The notes: generated by a model not told the origin, from the letters alone. A stretch of DNA of 64,000 bases from Astrocystis sublimbata (GCA_022453515.1 JAJNNY010000006.1:1-64000), one strand, 5' to 3'; positions 10,934 through 24,523 are shown, counted from the first letter of the stretch. Numbers and translations are program-made.

Positions 10934-12373
10934 ACAAAGCCCAGTGACGATGAATCCATGATGCATAAGCAGCCGCCGGCCTAAAGGGTCCCTGAGGAAG
11001 GCGTAAGAGTATCTGTTCCGCTACATGCCATATACGTATACATACCCCGGAGAGCGGCTTTCTTTTTCCGTTCTCAGTGGCGTTTTTTTTTCTCTTCAGT
11101 GGCGCGCGCCAGGTCGTAGCCGAGCGCCCCTGTCAAATTAATGACGCGAAACCTATTGGACCTCGCAAGACGAATCGATAGAGACGATAGCCGTCTATCG
11201 CATCGACAGTAAGTACTCGTATAATCTCCTCGAGTGAAGTCTTCAGAAGCTAGCCGAAGCTCACCGAAGGATGCCGCCATGGTATTCACTGTCGCATCTG
11301 CCCATGGGCCAGGGTAAACAGGCAATAATGTTTTGGGGGTATACTGCAGCTTGGGGTACCGAGCACCTGCACGCTGTATACATATTACATAGTAGCATCA
11401 TCGGTCACAAAATGCCCCTCAATACGACCGATGCTTGCATCACGGACGATGACCTCACCCATGCTGGCTTTGGTTTGGTGGATCACGTAGTCCTAAAATT
11501 GAACAGTTGTACTCGTAGGCATTTTGGTTGCTTGGTCGCACCCCGCGAGCCGTGCCCATGGAGTTTATATATCAGTAGTACTATACATAGGTAATTAGCA
11601 GATAGCCGAATTCCGTCGCGCTCGGCCGCTAGGATCATGGATATTGTTGCCGCCACATCTCAATCCCGTAGCAACCTGCCACAGCGGCACAACCCGTGAA
11701 TATGGGCACTGTCTCTCATTCGAAGATTCGAAAGATTCTAGTGCGTTGCCCTGGCCACATGCTTTCCCTCGCAATGTTTGTTCGCGACTCATGGATACAC
11801 AAGCTCGTATGGCGGAACGTGACTTTTCCATCCCATCACTCGGGTAACCAACCATGGGGGGACTGGATCCAATGGCGTAGCATGTGGTGTGTGTGTCAAT
11901 GCCTGGTCCTTGACCCCTTGCCCGGGGGGCCTTGGGGGGGCCCTTGGCTCGAGGCCTATGCAACCCTGACAAGTGACAGGACCCAGGCGATACTCCCGAG
12001 TCTCCATAGATGAAGTTTGTAGACTAGCTGTTCTCACTTTACCAACTCCAGCCTAGCCTGCCGGTGGGTATCCAGCCAAGTTGGGAATAGAGACTTGTAT
12101 AGTCTGGACCGGCCAAGGAGCATAATAACGGACAAGAACCATAATCGGCTATTAGCGCACATCCTCCAAGACTAACTACGTCGACAACTGGTTAGTATTA
12201 CGGAGTATATTTATTTGATCATCTTTAACGCAGACGCTTTGGGAGATTAAACAACGCTAATCTCGGTTGCTCTCCGCAAAACTACTCTGAGCGGCAAAGT
12301 TGGCTCTGGTTGGTTGTCTGGACTTAGAAGTGGTCTGCAGGATCGACTCTATCTACTCGTTCTATCACAGCAC

Positions 12374-12393
12374 AGTAGTAGTAGTAGTAGTAG
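12374..12393. repeat. (AGT)n microsatellite
   Basis: Six to seven tandem AGT triplets in intergenic DNA. Confidence 0.9.
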
Positions 12394-13646
12394 TGTTATT
12401 AACGTCTAACTTAGGGGTGACTAGCTTAATTTACAGTGCGATTGTGGCTGCAAGAGCCTGCGCAGCCAACCGAGCTAGGCCCCTCACGTGGCCCTCCTGG
12501 GCTTATGTTAGGAAAGACGGCGGTGGAGCCCGCTACCGCTGAACAAAGGAAATGACCAAAGAAAATCTATCACAGCACAGGATTATACCTTGCACATACA
12601 GTATGAACGCCTTTCGGTGAGAATTACTCCGTAGAAGGCATGAGGTCGTCGCCTGCTCGCAGCATTCCAGTTCCCAGAGGGAGGAGCCAGCCCACTGTCC
12701 ACTGTTGCTGTCTCTGGCCTGGGGGCAATGAGACACGGTCTGATTCCTCCGATGTTACAGCATGCCGATACGACTTGCAGTGCCTGTTGGGGGCGTTGGT
12801 TGTCCTACCCCGTCTGAATCAGTGTCTATTCTGATCATTCTGTGCGATACAATGAGCGGTAAGCGAGGACTACTTGTACGAGTATGATAAGGCACTGTAC
12901 GGTAAATATGCTACCCTCGCGAGCTCGCTACCTACCAACACTGCCTACCTCGCCTACCTGGTAGACACGGAACTACTGTACACGTGTAGGTCACAATTCT
13001 GTTCGAAATGCTACTGTACGGGGGGGGTCAACAAGGGGTATATATTGTTTTCGGTATAGTTTCCTGCACACATGTGCATAGTCCTGCACGTCGCACCGCA
13101 ACTAGTCTGGTGATAGGCCCATGCTCGCCATGCAAGGCAAGCGTGGCACAGTACTGCAAAAGTTGGGACGGCATTCTGATAAGTTGGTCCTTGAGTGGTG
13201 GACTGGCGAGACTGGCCTCCGCTGGCTCCAAATGCCTGTTTAGAGGCCTGTTCCTGCATTGTGACGGATGGCTCGCCCTTGCGTTGCCGCGTTGCCTCTG
13301 CTGTCGACGTTGGATCACAACCCCCGCCGAGGCCCCGTCGAGGCCCCGTTGAGTTCGTGATCCGTTGCGGTTACCATTCTCGCCATTGACCGATTCGCCA
13401 TTGGGACTGTCTGCATCTGCAATCTGCAACTGCACCTACGCCATCACATACCTCCCGTACCGCAGTGTAGCTCTTGTTGATTTCTGACGTGTAGGCGGGC
13501 GTACTCTACTGTCCAATGGGTTGTTCGCAGTTGCGCCGGTGCTAGGTATTGAGTAATTATTGTGATGCAGAACATGAGAACAAAGCCGTTTCTTTAGCTT
13601 TATTACCCTTCCCTTGCCAAATCTCTGCTCGCTCCTTTGTCCCCCT

Positions 13647-13661
13647 CCCCCCCCCCCCCCC
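13647..13661. repeat. Poly-C run
   Basis: A run of 15 C after CCCCCT, inside a pyrimidine-rich leader-like region. Exact length is prone to sequencing error. Confidence 0.85.
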
Positions 13662-14170
13662 TTTTCTACTAGACTCTAGTTGCCGAACCTAGCAAGCAAT
13701 ACCAGTTAGTTGGTACTTTTTTGCCGCCTCCGCACACCGTTACGCCTTGTGTCACGCTGGCACGTTGGCATCTGGCTTGCCTGGCTGGCATTCTTCCTCA
13801 ATATTCCTCTGTCCCGCCTTTGTCGCGTTGGAAACCGAGTCTAGGGATTCTCGGGATTTTGATTTTGACCCAAGGGCTTCAAAGGCCTTAAACAAAGACA
13901 ACATACGACGACATACCACGTATCTGGTATCGATCCCCGAGGTACGAGCACGACACGAGACCTGTGTCTTTGTACCTGACCCGGCCATCCGTCTCCTCCC
14001 CACCAGCCTCACATCATCAAAAAACAACAGCTCGGCGATTCTCGAGGGGGATCCGTTTTGGCCCTAGCCTGGATGCCGCCAACGAGACTGTAGATGTCAT
14101 TGGGCGAGGGGCAACCCTGCATACTTGCAGCAGCAGTACTCGTATGTATTTGCCATTACTAGACGGCAGC

Positions 14171-15226
14171 ATGGACGCGGCATCGGTGTCAGCTGTTAGC
14201 AAGCAGCCTGCCATCTACCACCACACGCCAGACCATGTTTTCCTGGGCAGCTTCAACTGGCTGGACGATAACGACGACATCGATCTTCGCCTGACACTCG
14301 ACGACTACCGTGCCGACCTGAAGCCTAAGCCCGTGACAACAGCTCGAGGCCCGCCATCTTTGTTCCGTCGTCGCCTTTCCGTCAACAAGATGTCTTTTGG
14401 CCGGTCCTCGATATCGTCCACTCGCCCAGGCACCATGAATTCTTCAGTAGATCAGGTGCCGCCTATGCCAATCCACTTGCGCCGGAAATCCCGAGCGCTT
14501 TCCCTCATTTCTCCGAAGCATGGTCAAAAACCGCCCACCCTATCGATCGACTCGGATGCGGTCGACAACTACCCGGATCCTGATGCGCGGCATCGACTTT
14601 ATGCTCATTTTGCTTCGCCACCACAGAAACTGAACGGAGCACAAGCAAACCATAGCTTTTTTGCCAATGAAGGTCATTCTTCCGCACTATCAAGGGCTCC
14701 CCAGCGACGGAGCAGGAGCTTTTCACAAGGGCTCTATATGGCTTCTTCGGAGAAACTGAAGACATTCCTCGCCGATGACCAGTCTTCAGTTCACAGCGAG
14801 GAAACTTCGATACCGGATTCTGAATCTCCCAGGACGCCCCATACACCTCACACCTTCGATACCCAATACTCCAACACAAAGCCATTCGCACTACCAAGCC
14901 ACAGCGATGTGCCTGCAGACTACGGGCACGTCTTGGGTGCTTCACGCGACATGACGTTGCGAATGACCTTGACGCGTCCCGATCTACGATCTCGTGACGA
15001 GGAGCCCTATGGCTGGCCAGGCGCACCGGCTCATGCGCCTCAACAACCAAGGCCTATTTCGCGGCCCTTCCTAGTCGACTCACCCGTGCCTGATTCACCT
15101 ATAGCCATCACCACCAGCAGCACTAAGGAGAACATGGATCAGATATTTGCCGACATCGATAAAGAACTGAGCTCGTCGACAGATGGCGGGTTTAAGCGGT
15201 TTTGGAAACGAGTTCGTCGGAATTAG
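14171..15226 (+). CDS. Fungal protein of unknown function, Ser/Pro-rich with basic C-terminus
   Basis: I do not recognise a named family. The frame gives 351 residues from ATG 14171; another in-frame ATG lies at 14144, but GTATGT there could be a splice donor, so 14171 is preferred. The best ordered part is near the N-terminus: HVFLGSFNWLDDNDDIDLR, an acidic-aromatic block. The rest is rich in Ser, Pro and Arg with many SP/TP sites (PRTPHTPHT), which suggests a phosphorylated disordered protein. The last 12 residues are strongly basic and aromatic (FKRFWKRVRRN) and could form a short amphipathic, membrane- or RNA-contacting helix. Codon use looks like real coding sequence, with a single exon. 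No signal peptide or membrane segment is seen. Confidence 0.75.
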   Translation: MDAASVSAVSKQPAIYHHTPDHVFLGSFNWLDDNDDIDLRLTLDDYRADLKPKPVTTARGPPSLFRRRLSVNKMSFGRSSISSTRPGTMNSSVDQVPPMPIHLRRKSRALSLISPKHGQKPPTLSIDSDAVDNYPDPDARHRLYAHFASPPQKLNGAQANHSFFANEGHSSALSRAPQRRSRSFSQGLYMASSEKLKTFLADDQSSVHSEETSIPDSESPRTPHTPHTFDTQYSNTKPFALPSHSDVPADYGHVLGASRDMTLRMTLTRPDLRSRDEEPYGWPGAPAHAPQQPRPISRPFLVDSPVPDSPIAITTSSTKENMDQIFADIDKELSSSTDGGFKRFWKRVRRN

Positions 15227-17225
15227 CCTGCTTGTTTGACGAATCTTGCACCACGAAATATCATCACGATCACTATACGTATACGTATACTTAATGTACA
15301 ACCGAATCTGTCGACAGATAGATACAGAAATATGTGGTCTCAATTTCATCGCGATAGAGCAACTGCTCATGTGTTTTGTGTTATTTATACCCAACGAGCG
15401 ACATGTCCAGCCTTTACCTTTGCCGCGCTTCGATTAAATCTGCTTTTGAAGACATTATGTTTCGTATCGTATTAAGTTGGCGAACAGAAATGAGAGATAC
15501 AACTCATTTCAATATCAACTGGCGTTTCTCGGGATGATGGAGCGGGTGAATTGAAATAAATATGGCCTGGAGTTGGGAGACGGCCGAAAATAGCTTCAGC
15601 TCCGACTGGAAAACGAAAAAATGTTGGGATGCTTGAAGCTGTATCGGTTTCATAATGGCTTTGTCCTCCTGGACATTTCTAGCGGCGGACTTAGGTTGCG
15701 TGATGAGATGCCTCGTTTCAATCACCTAGTCTATTTACCATCTATCTGTCCATATAGAATAATACTGGTTAACTCTCACTTTTCATGTCAATGAATGCAT
15801 CACCATTCCATCTTTTTAGGTGACATCACCACCCACCACCCAAAATGTCGAAATTGAGGTGGGATTGAAAACCCAATGGCAACCGACCAAGGTTGACCGA
15901 TAGCCCTCTCGAATGTTACTCATACTCCATCCTCTCATATCCTCCCTTACATAATAGGTACTTTGACGAAGCTGTCATCCTTGGCTGATCACAACTAATA
16001 GAACACCACATAAGTGGCGTGGCGTAGGGCATGCTTGCGCATGGAGAATCAGACTGATAGGCGAGTATTCTTTTCAGGGGCAACTATATCGACAAGGATA
16101 CACGTGGCCATGGCCATGTGTATATTACCCCGTAGAAATGTTAGTATAGGTGCTCTACGCATGCAGGCTCAACACTCCATCCAAGGTGCAGCGCTCGGAC
16201 TTCCCCGCCCTCTCGTTGTTTAAGTAGGTTTCTGGCGCTGTTGATAGGGAACTATGTACAGCAAGATTTAGCTATGTACCTATGTGCTGTAGATGAAATA
16301 AATACACGGACGGGCCTACCCTGAATTCATATACCCGCCTTTGCGTTAAATCCAGTCCGATATTTAATCTAACCTATTTATATAAAACGTCTACAGCTCT
16401 CCATCCTGCGGAACATTGCCCCCGACGAGTGAAATAGTCTCTATCACCTCCTGAGACAGATAAGACGGACAAACCACCTAATCCCCTCCAACCGTTGTGC
16501 TCTAGACCGTGCACACGAGTTGGCTGTAAGCATCAATTTAGATTAATTTCTGCCAAACTTGAAACGATAACCCTCATAGCACTCGCGAAACATCTATAAT
16601 GATGCCCTCCGACGACTGTGATTTATGAAATTTCTCTACGATCGGTGTAGGGTAGCAAACAAGTGTAGATCATCAGCCGATTGGTGTGTTTTAAGCATTT
16701 AGATGCGGTCACTGTCCAACGTAAGTACTGGAAACGGACAGATATTCGAACACTAGAGGCTGCGTCTTGTACAATGTTCACATTCAACCTCGTGATGCAG
16801 TATTCTCATTGACCATACTATTTAAATAGAGTTCAGCCCGTTCTCAGTTCCTCCTAGGGACAACAATGGTGAACGTACATTTTGCAGTATTATGTAGCAC
16901 GATTGCTCGGCATCAGGCACCCGAGTATCAGAGTAGATCTAACAGTGTTATGATTATTGGTGTTCAAGATACGTCTAAACCTAACCTAAAAAGATCCGTC
17001 CCAATTGTCCCCAGTCGACGCCCTTGCTAGAACAGTGAATCCATACACAAGCCTCCTTCCTTAGCAATGAACCGGATGCGCCTAGCCACTGCTACCTTTG
17101 GCAAAGAATAGACATGCGATCTTTGTCAACTTTATCAATACAGCCACGGTCTTCTCGATTTGGCTCACATGTCTGCGGCCGCAAACGGGTGACTCTAATA
17201 TTACGCTCTTCTGCCATTCACCTCA
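15227..17225. other. Convergent intergenic DNA, no gene seen
   Basis: The stretch lies between two 3' ends. It is AT-leaning with scattered stops in all frames. I see no RNA gene. A GTATACGTATAC-like alternating block sits near 15278-15290, and CACCACCCACCACCC near 15827-15840. These are simple-sequence features only. Confidence 0.5.
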
Positions 17226-20200
17226 TCAGACCTCATCATCGCTGGCGTCGCCCAGCAGTTCACCCTCGTCCTCATCAACGATTGCGTAATCGCCTCTCCC
17301 ACGCGCGAAGCTGTCCCGAGTGGTAAACCTCCGTGGCCCACTCGACGAGAGCCAGCCGTAACGCCCGCCACTCTCTCCTCTGCCGCTGAACCTTCTGTAT
17401 GTGGAACTGACAGTTCGCCAGATACTAGAGGCTACCAAGGGCAAAGCGCCAACAACAGCTACAACAGCAGAGACAACTATGACGGGATACTTGACCCATG
17501 GTGCGTCGCTGTCAAGGCCGCTCTGCTCGCCCAGACGGATCTGACCGAATTGGCCAAATTGGGCTTGCCAGTTGTTGTAAACCCACCAGCCCACGAGCGC
17601 TGCGACGGTTATGGGAACAACAACGGCAAAGAAAATGACAACGCCCGACACCCCATGTTTCTTTTCGAACTCCTCCTCATGACCGGGACAAGGATGGACC
17701 TTGAAGACATTGTCTGGATCGAAGGTGCCCCCTTTGCAAGTCGTGAGCGGAATACGACGAAGGCCAGTCGGCTCATGATATTCCGTCTGCTCCGGATCAT
17801 CGCGGCACATCTGCAAAGGATCCTTTGGACGGAGGCCTTCAACAAGTGTGCAGTAGTTATGGGAGTCCAGCTCATAATTATAGTCACTGTGAGGTGTGAT
17901 TAGTTGGGGTTCAACAGACACTGGAAGGCTTGCCTAGCTTACCATTCATAGTCCTCTCGCGTGCACTCGCAAGTCTCGAACTTGTATACCTGCTGAAGCT
18001 TTCGTTCATTATAGCATTTCCTGTCCTTCTTCTTGCGTAGGTAATAATTCTTGTGGCCAAAAAGACAACGGTTTGGCTGCAATGGATGCTCTGGAGACCA
18101 CAGCTCGTAATCGGACTTGTCCGAGTCGTCCTCGTCATGTATGCATGGTTTATCTGTCAGACCAGAGAAGTCGAGGTTGATCGCGAAAAGTTCTTTGCCG
18201 TTCTGGCCCCACAGGATGAAGTTGCGGGAGGAGCCGGATCGCACGGTGGTAATATCAGTGATGAAAACTTCCGAATTGTGAAATTCTTTGTCTTGCCATG
18301 TGTCTCCACGATCAAGTGAATAAGATACCGACTTGGTTTTCTTATTTCTCTGGGCGATAACAACGATAGATCCTTGATCCCCAAAGGACCATGACCAGCT
18401 ACCCTTCTTGATCTCCTTCCAAGTCATGCCAGCATCCTGTGTCATAAAAGTATCGGCGTCTTTTGCGTTGCCAAGGATAGGCCCTACGTTGCCAGTGCCA
18501 AACATCAGCCCGATAGCCGATTCAGAAGAATAAGTTTTTCCACGGTCTGGACGTTCAGTAAAGCCGTGAATATGAAGTGCACAATATGCGTCCCCTTCCC
18601 GGCTGGAACAGGAATAAGGCTTTCCTTCAGCATCCTCCTGAGGAGGGGGCAGGAAGGACCACAGTGCTCCATCATTGTGGCTAATCCTACTTTGTAGGTT
18701 TTTCGGCTCCGAGTCGCTGTCGAGATTCCCGACTGTATTCACGAGCACCACACCCTCTAACCCCAGCATCTTCTCGAAGTCAACGTACCATTCATCGTCA
18801 GCATTAACACCAGGAATGCTAACGACATATGATGTACCATTAGAGTTGCTCTTAAGGATCGAACCATATCGTCGGCTCTTCTCAGTTTCAGTAGCAACAA
18901 AAAGATTAACAGCATGTGTAGAACTGTCGAGGACTGTGTACGAATTCCGATGAGAAACCTGAAAGTTCAGTGGGAAGTGTGCGTGGGCATAGGTCTTCCC
19001 ATCCAAACTGGCCAGGGCTTTTAAGGTGCCTTCTGTTTGATTTTCGGTTGCCACTACAATGAATTCGGCCATCGTAGCAAACCTTGTAATACCTTCCAGA
19101 GCGACAGCGAAATCATAGTCTGGGTATTTGTCTGTATATAGCAGATGCAGGGGATTGTTTTCGATATCATTGTTTTCCTGTGAGCGAGCAGAGCATATGA
19201 TTTGTGACTGATTGCGAAACCCGTATGCCTTGGAGCCGGTGAATTCGCATCGGTCAACATAGCGCTTCAGGGTGTGCCAGTTGTCACCACGATCGCGTGA
19301 ATACGAAGCTTCGAGATAACATTTGTCTCCAGTGCATTTTTGGCCATGCCATATCAGCCACTCAGGATGATCTGGGTGGAAAGAGAATGGGGTGATGCCT
19401 TGTCGATCTAATGGGTCTGGTGCTTTGAAGGAATCAATGCTTTTGCCCCGGTCAGTGGAGTAGTATACTTCATTTTTCGTAGTCAGGAAGAAGACCATGT
19501 CCTTGACATAAGCATGAGTAGTGATGGCGAATATCTCTTTGTCCTTGAGTTGCTTGGGTGTAGACCAGGTTTTACCGTGATCGTGCGTAATGAAGACATC
19601 ACCGGCCCCATCAAATATTTTCTCAGGCCGCGCGATGATGGTCTCGTCGTCGTAAGTACTCAGCTCGCCGCGTTCGAGGTAATGCTTCTCCATCCGATCG
19701 AAATCTCCCTTGAAGGGTGTGTACGCGACACTTATCTCGCCGGTGCTATTACCCGGACGTGAACTCGTATCGGAACACTTCCACTCCTTTTTGTCGTCTT
19801 TCTGACCACCCTTTGTGCGCTGACACTCGTTTCCTGGAATCAAGCGCCAGCCAGATGAGCCCATGAATGTTTCGTCTGGATTATTCGCCCTGCAAGCCTC
19901 CTGGGGGGCAAGCACTGGGCCTTCGAGTTTGCATTCACCACCGTCCGGAATAAAGTTGAAATCGCACTCGAAATCTGCAGCCGTACAATCGCAACGGGAT
20001 GTTTCCGGTACAGGCTCTTTAAATTCTTTCTTGATGAAACATTTGGCATCCTTCTTACGTCTTTGGAACTTCTGAGTCTGCCCCATGACACAAATAGGCT
20101 TGCCATCGTCATCTTTGCGTGCGTGCCACTCTTCCATATCGTCATCCTTGCATGTATCTTCGTGTAGGCCTTCGAAATCAATGGAAACTACACAGTAGCT

Positions 20201-21847
20201 CGGCGACTCCTTGGAGCCTGTCCGAGCAGTGAGCACGAACTTGAGACTGGTCGAGTCTGGCGTAGTAGTGAGAGTCCAAGGGAGGATGCTGAGTTCGTCG
20301 GGTAGCTTGGTGGTTGTCCATTTTTTGCCGTGATCCAACGAGTACTTGAGCTCATGTACGTCTATATCTTTACTATCCTGGACAGCCAAGAGGATGGAAC
20401 CCTGATCACCAAACTCGTATTTGTGCGGGCCCTCCGGTCCTTCGACCCAGGTCTTTCCAGCATCATCAGAGACATAAAGACTTGACTCCCAATAGTCCTT
20501 CAAATATTTGCCACGGTTGCCATTGCCCATTACCAGGCCAGGTGCAGGGCTTGAGAACTGCGGGCCGACGTTGTTCATCTCAGTGATAGAGTGGAGGTGA
20601 ACGTCGTCATCGTCCGCTTTGACTACACCGAAAGTTCTTCCATCGTCAAAAGTGATGGCTGTCTTGATTTTCTTTTCAGCCTCGTCCTTCTCGACATCCT
20701 CCCAGTTGTCAACCCTGTTCACCAAGAACACACCTCGGATTCCAGTGACCTTCTCGAAATCGACGGCAGCGCGTACATTGCGGTTCGTATGCTCAATATT
20801 CCGGGTAAAATAGGTGCCGTTGGAGTTGCTGGTGAGCAGTGTGCCCATAGGGGCCGACGTGCGCTTGTTAGAGCGAACATCAACCTGTATGCTGTAATTG
20901 GTGCTCTCTAGAACAGTGTACCCAGACTGGACGAGTTGGTGATCTTGCGGAAAGACGGCGCGATGCCACACTTTGGTGTCATCGGTCACAAAAAGAGCCA
21001 TTTCTGCGCTTCTGGGTGAAGTCGTAGCCACAAGCAGGTATTTCTTCACTTCGACGATATTGACAACGCCTTGAATCGGTCCAGCGCCATTCAAGTTGGG
21101 CTCCTTCTCATCCAGTGTTTCGCCTCCGTCAATAGGCTTGAAGTAATTATCCGACAGGCAGAGACGGTTCTCGTCCGTGGATGAGAACATGCCCGATCTG
21201 ACAATGCAGAGTGTCCGATCGGCGTCGAGGTCAGGATCGCCCGTGGTGAAGATCTCAGAAGACTTAGCCCACCAGCAGCCCTGTGTTGACCTGCGGAGCA
21301 GAGCAGCTTTCTTGTCGAAACCGTTGGTTGTATACATGGTCACTTCCTCGCAGAAGAAGCCCTCGCATTCCATGCCGGTGAACAAGATCTTGTCGGGGTT
21401 GTCGGCGTGGAAGACCATCCAGTTACCGATGGTATAATCAAAATCGCTGGTGTAGGCGTTGGTGTAGAACTCGTCCCAGGTCTTGCCCTTGTCCGAGGTC
21501 TTCCAGTGCGTATTCCCAAGCGTCAGAACGTACGCGCGGTCTGGGTCGTACTTATGCATGACCAGAGCGAAACTCTTTTCGTGGTCGATGCCGTTCGCCT
21601 TGTCCCAAGTGGCACCGCCATCGGTGGATCGCCAAACGGTGCGAGGGCTCTCGCTTTCCTGGAACAGCACGACATTGGAGCGCGGAAAGTACTTGGCTAT
21701 GGACGGGGCGTTCTTGAGTTCTTTAATGGCGATGGCGGGCTCGTCTTTTGCGTACACGGTCGAGGCGGTCGATAGCAGGGCGACGAGGAGGACAAGGGCG
21801 GACCACCACGCCGAGGAGGCCGCACCCCTAGATGCGAACGACCTCAT
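17226..21847 (-). CDS. VPS10: Vacuolar protein sorting receptor VPS10 (sortilin family)
   Basis: VPS10 is the late-Golgi receptor that carries carboxypeptidase Y and other hydrolases to the vacuole. Two exons, 21847-17943 and 17886-17226, are joined across a 56-nt intron, giving 1521 residues, a usual length. ATG 21847 starts a signal peptide (MRSFASRG then a Leu/Val-rich stretch to about residue 34). Two lumenal ten-bladed propellers follow, marked by repeated Asp-box motifs (STDGGATWD, SDDAGKTWVE, THDHGKTWSTP, SRDRGDNWHTL, TQDAGMTWKEI, SLDRGDTWQD), each ending in a cysteine-rich 10CC module. A membrane helix (about 1381-1403, VVIFFAVVVPITVAALVGWW) is followed by a second hydrophobic stretch and a tail ending in an acidic cluster (DEDEGELLGDASDDEV), the expected sorting-signal region. 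The intron interrupts the last 10CC module. Confidence 0.95.
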
Positions 21848-24476
21848 GGTGCTACGAAGGGAGCCGTGAAGACGGAGTAAGCATAGCAGGAACAGTTGTT
21901 GTATGCGGTAGGGCAAAATCGGCGACGTCGACGGTATCCTCAGGCAGGAGTGGTCGATGTCGAAGATGGACGCCGATGATGAATGCCGATGATAGCGACC
22001 AGGAAATAGGGAAATAGCTCTTGTCGGAAGAGCCTAGCTCTCACGTTGGGCGGCTTGAGATTAGGTAGGCCGAGAGAAACGGTGCGGGTTTCGCGGCGGA
22101 TGGTCGCTCTTGTCGTTTGAAGAGGTGCCGTCCGAGACTGCCGGCGGAATTCGATGCAGTTGATGTGCAGAATTACAGGAGTTGAGATTGAAGCTGTGGT
22201 TGGAGCTGTTGGTGAAGCTGATAGCTGGCTGATGGGCGAGGCGAGGATTACAAGCTGGCCACACAAGTGACAGCAGTGCCTCGCAAGCGTCGCGGGCGTG
22301 TTTTAGTAGCTTCGAGGTCACATACCTTAGGTAGCCCGCTGGGGTACTTAGGGAAGGTATGGAGACAGTATGTGAGCTATAAGTATCGCTACGGTGACGA
22401 CATAGCAAGAGGTTAGGTAGTGCGGGTCTATCCAGGCACAGTACAAATCTATACCTACTAGCTCGCTAGATACCCGACAACTGGGGTTGACTGAGGCTGC
22501 TTCTGGGTAGATAGTATCTCAGCAAGTAAGTACCTTGGTAAGTATATTCGTAGCATGCACTGTGTGCTGCGTGTACCCCATACGTGTCCTACACCAGCTT
22601 CGTGGGCATTACATACTAGTAGTACTGTCTCGTCTCGTAGCAAAGTTCATCGCGTTCTCCCCCTTCGGCTTTGTCGGAGGTATGGAAAGGTTGCTGCTCA
22701 CACCTACGTACACTACATACATATATGTACATACCCCTGATCGTTCTCCCAATGGGCGGCGGTAACGAGTTAATGGCCATACGAAACATGTTTCATAGCA
22801 GGCCAAGGGGTGGGTGTCTACATAGTACTGTTTTCCCAGCTCGCCCAGCACTGCGGCTTGTCATGACGGATGTTCTGTTCTGGGCTTTGCGAACAGCCCC
22901 AAGCTTGGGATGTATTGAACGCCACTTACTCTACACAGCCATTTATGCTCGTAATCCAACGACAATTAGATGAATGTAATTGAATCCATAAAATCTCATG
23001 AGAACCCTGATCCAAAATACTTGGCTCGAAGCTATATTGGTATGTTCTAGTGGCGGCCTCGGCGGCCTAGCCCCTCGGCCCCAGACAGAGACAGAAAGAA
23101 GCCCACGATTTACGAAACTGTCCCAGGAGAAGTATATTCCAAACTTTCAAAATGCTCTCGAAAGAAAAGTCTCAAGTCTACCTCTAATCACCTGTTCGCT
23201 ACCCTCCATATACAACCACCAGGTGTCCAGCCGTAGACAGCTCACACCAAGAGGCAGGTTGGTACCTTGGATATGTACTATGGACAAATAGCCTAAGTAA
23301 AACTAGCTAAAACTTCAATGTACATAGATAGTACAATGGGGACTCGGGAGGCTTTTGGAGTGATAGCAGCAAGCATTGACCTCTTGGGGGTTCGTTTCAA
23401 GCTGGGCCTGCGCTCCGAACCGTAGCCCGTTTGGAAGAGTCGAGTGGGCGTATGCCCACCTAATCAATGTGTGTCTGGATTGCTTGCTGGCCTGTCTAGC
23501 AAGATTGTTCTGTTTTGGCTACTCGTACACATTTGGCGTAATGTTCTGAAAGAGACAGCCCTGAGGGAGGTCATCACTCATGAATTATTCTTCGCTCAGG
23601 CACGATGCACGATGCGCGATGCACGCACGATAGTTCCAAGGTTCGCGACGATACCCGAACTGGCCTAGCTTGCCCACCTAGCACCACAAGCGGGCCAAGA
23701 CGCCCTAGACCCTCGGCCCTGGCAGGGATTCCTTGTCGAAGCACCCCTGGCGATGGTGAAACACCCCATCATTCAGCCTGCCTCGTCAAGATAGCTGTTC
23801 TTGCCTCCTAGCCTGTCCTAGCCATCTTGGCGAAACATACATCAAAATACGCAGTGATCTGGCGTTCGATTTCTTGTTTCTATATGACCGTGCTGTGGCT
23901 TCTATGAACCTAGGTAAATATATATGTGTAGACGGATGGCATCTTCAACCTCGACAGTGAGTCTGCCTTTCGCCTTTTTGTATTGAAAATAGGTGGGTAA
24001 CTCATACTTTATGCTACCTACCTAGGTACTTGATGAGGAGGTTACCGGTTGCGGGATTGGGCAGTACTACATATGTATGTAGATGCGCGACGCGTCGGCG
24101 CGAGGTACGACCTCATGCTGTCACTTCACCCGACCTCACATGGCAGGGGTGTAGATCGCTGAATACCTAGAACACGGGCATGCGAGGTACGGAATGCTAA
24201 GTAACATAGTAAGTACCTAATCCTTTACCATCCATTTCATGTGATGGGCGAGTTAAGGTTGGTGATTGTAGTGGCCCAAGCAGCGGCCCAAGGTGGCAAG
24301 TCCACACCACATCTCGCCAGCAGCGGGCAGCGGTGATTTTCTGGCAGTCTAGCCGAGCCTAGCCTAGCGACTGTTTAATATCTTAGATCCCTGTGACGCG
24401 CATGAAGCAGCTCACAGTAGCGCGGTGGGGCAGGCGGTCCTGCCTCTCTTGCCTCTCACCATCTGGAGAAGGTTAC

Positions 24477-24523
24477 TGATGACTGGATGGATGACTGGAT
24501 GACTGGGTGACTGGGTGACTGGG
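24477..24523. repeat. GACTGGATG / GACTGGGT minisatellite
   Basis: About five tandem 8-11-base units alternating TGACTGGATGGA, TGACTGGA and TGACTGGG. Confidence 0.85.

Larger units (their letters stand above)
10632..14170. other. Long non-coding stretch, 3.5 kb
   Basis: I found no gene in this stretch on either strand. It contains an (AC)n microsatellite, an (AGT)n tract, a poly-C run, several GTACCTACC-type blocks (about 12930-12965), and GC-rich overlapping open frames at 11.3-12.0 kb and 13.0-13.4 kb that lack codon bias and family similarity. The right end (13.6-14.1 kb) is pyrimidine-rich and is probably the promoter and leader of the next gene. A GTATGT donor-like site at 14143 leaves room for a 5' UTR intron. 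Confidence 0.45.

Noticed and set aside
11271..12037. Several overlapping open frames of 70-125 codons on both strands
   Set aside because: Both strands and several frames are open at once, with no domain, codon bias or splice-supported extension; this is typical GC-rich non-coding DNA.
13008..13435. Open frames of up to 135 codons on both strands
   Set aside because: Mutually overlapping, no recognisable motif, and they include simple sequence.
21407..21869. Overlapping + strand open frames of about 120 codons
   Set aside because: They lie antisense to the VPS10 signal peptide and first propeller.
24477..24523. Possible CRISPR-like array
   Set aside because: The units abut directly without spacers, so it is a plain minisatellite; the genome is eukaryotic.
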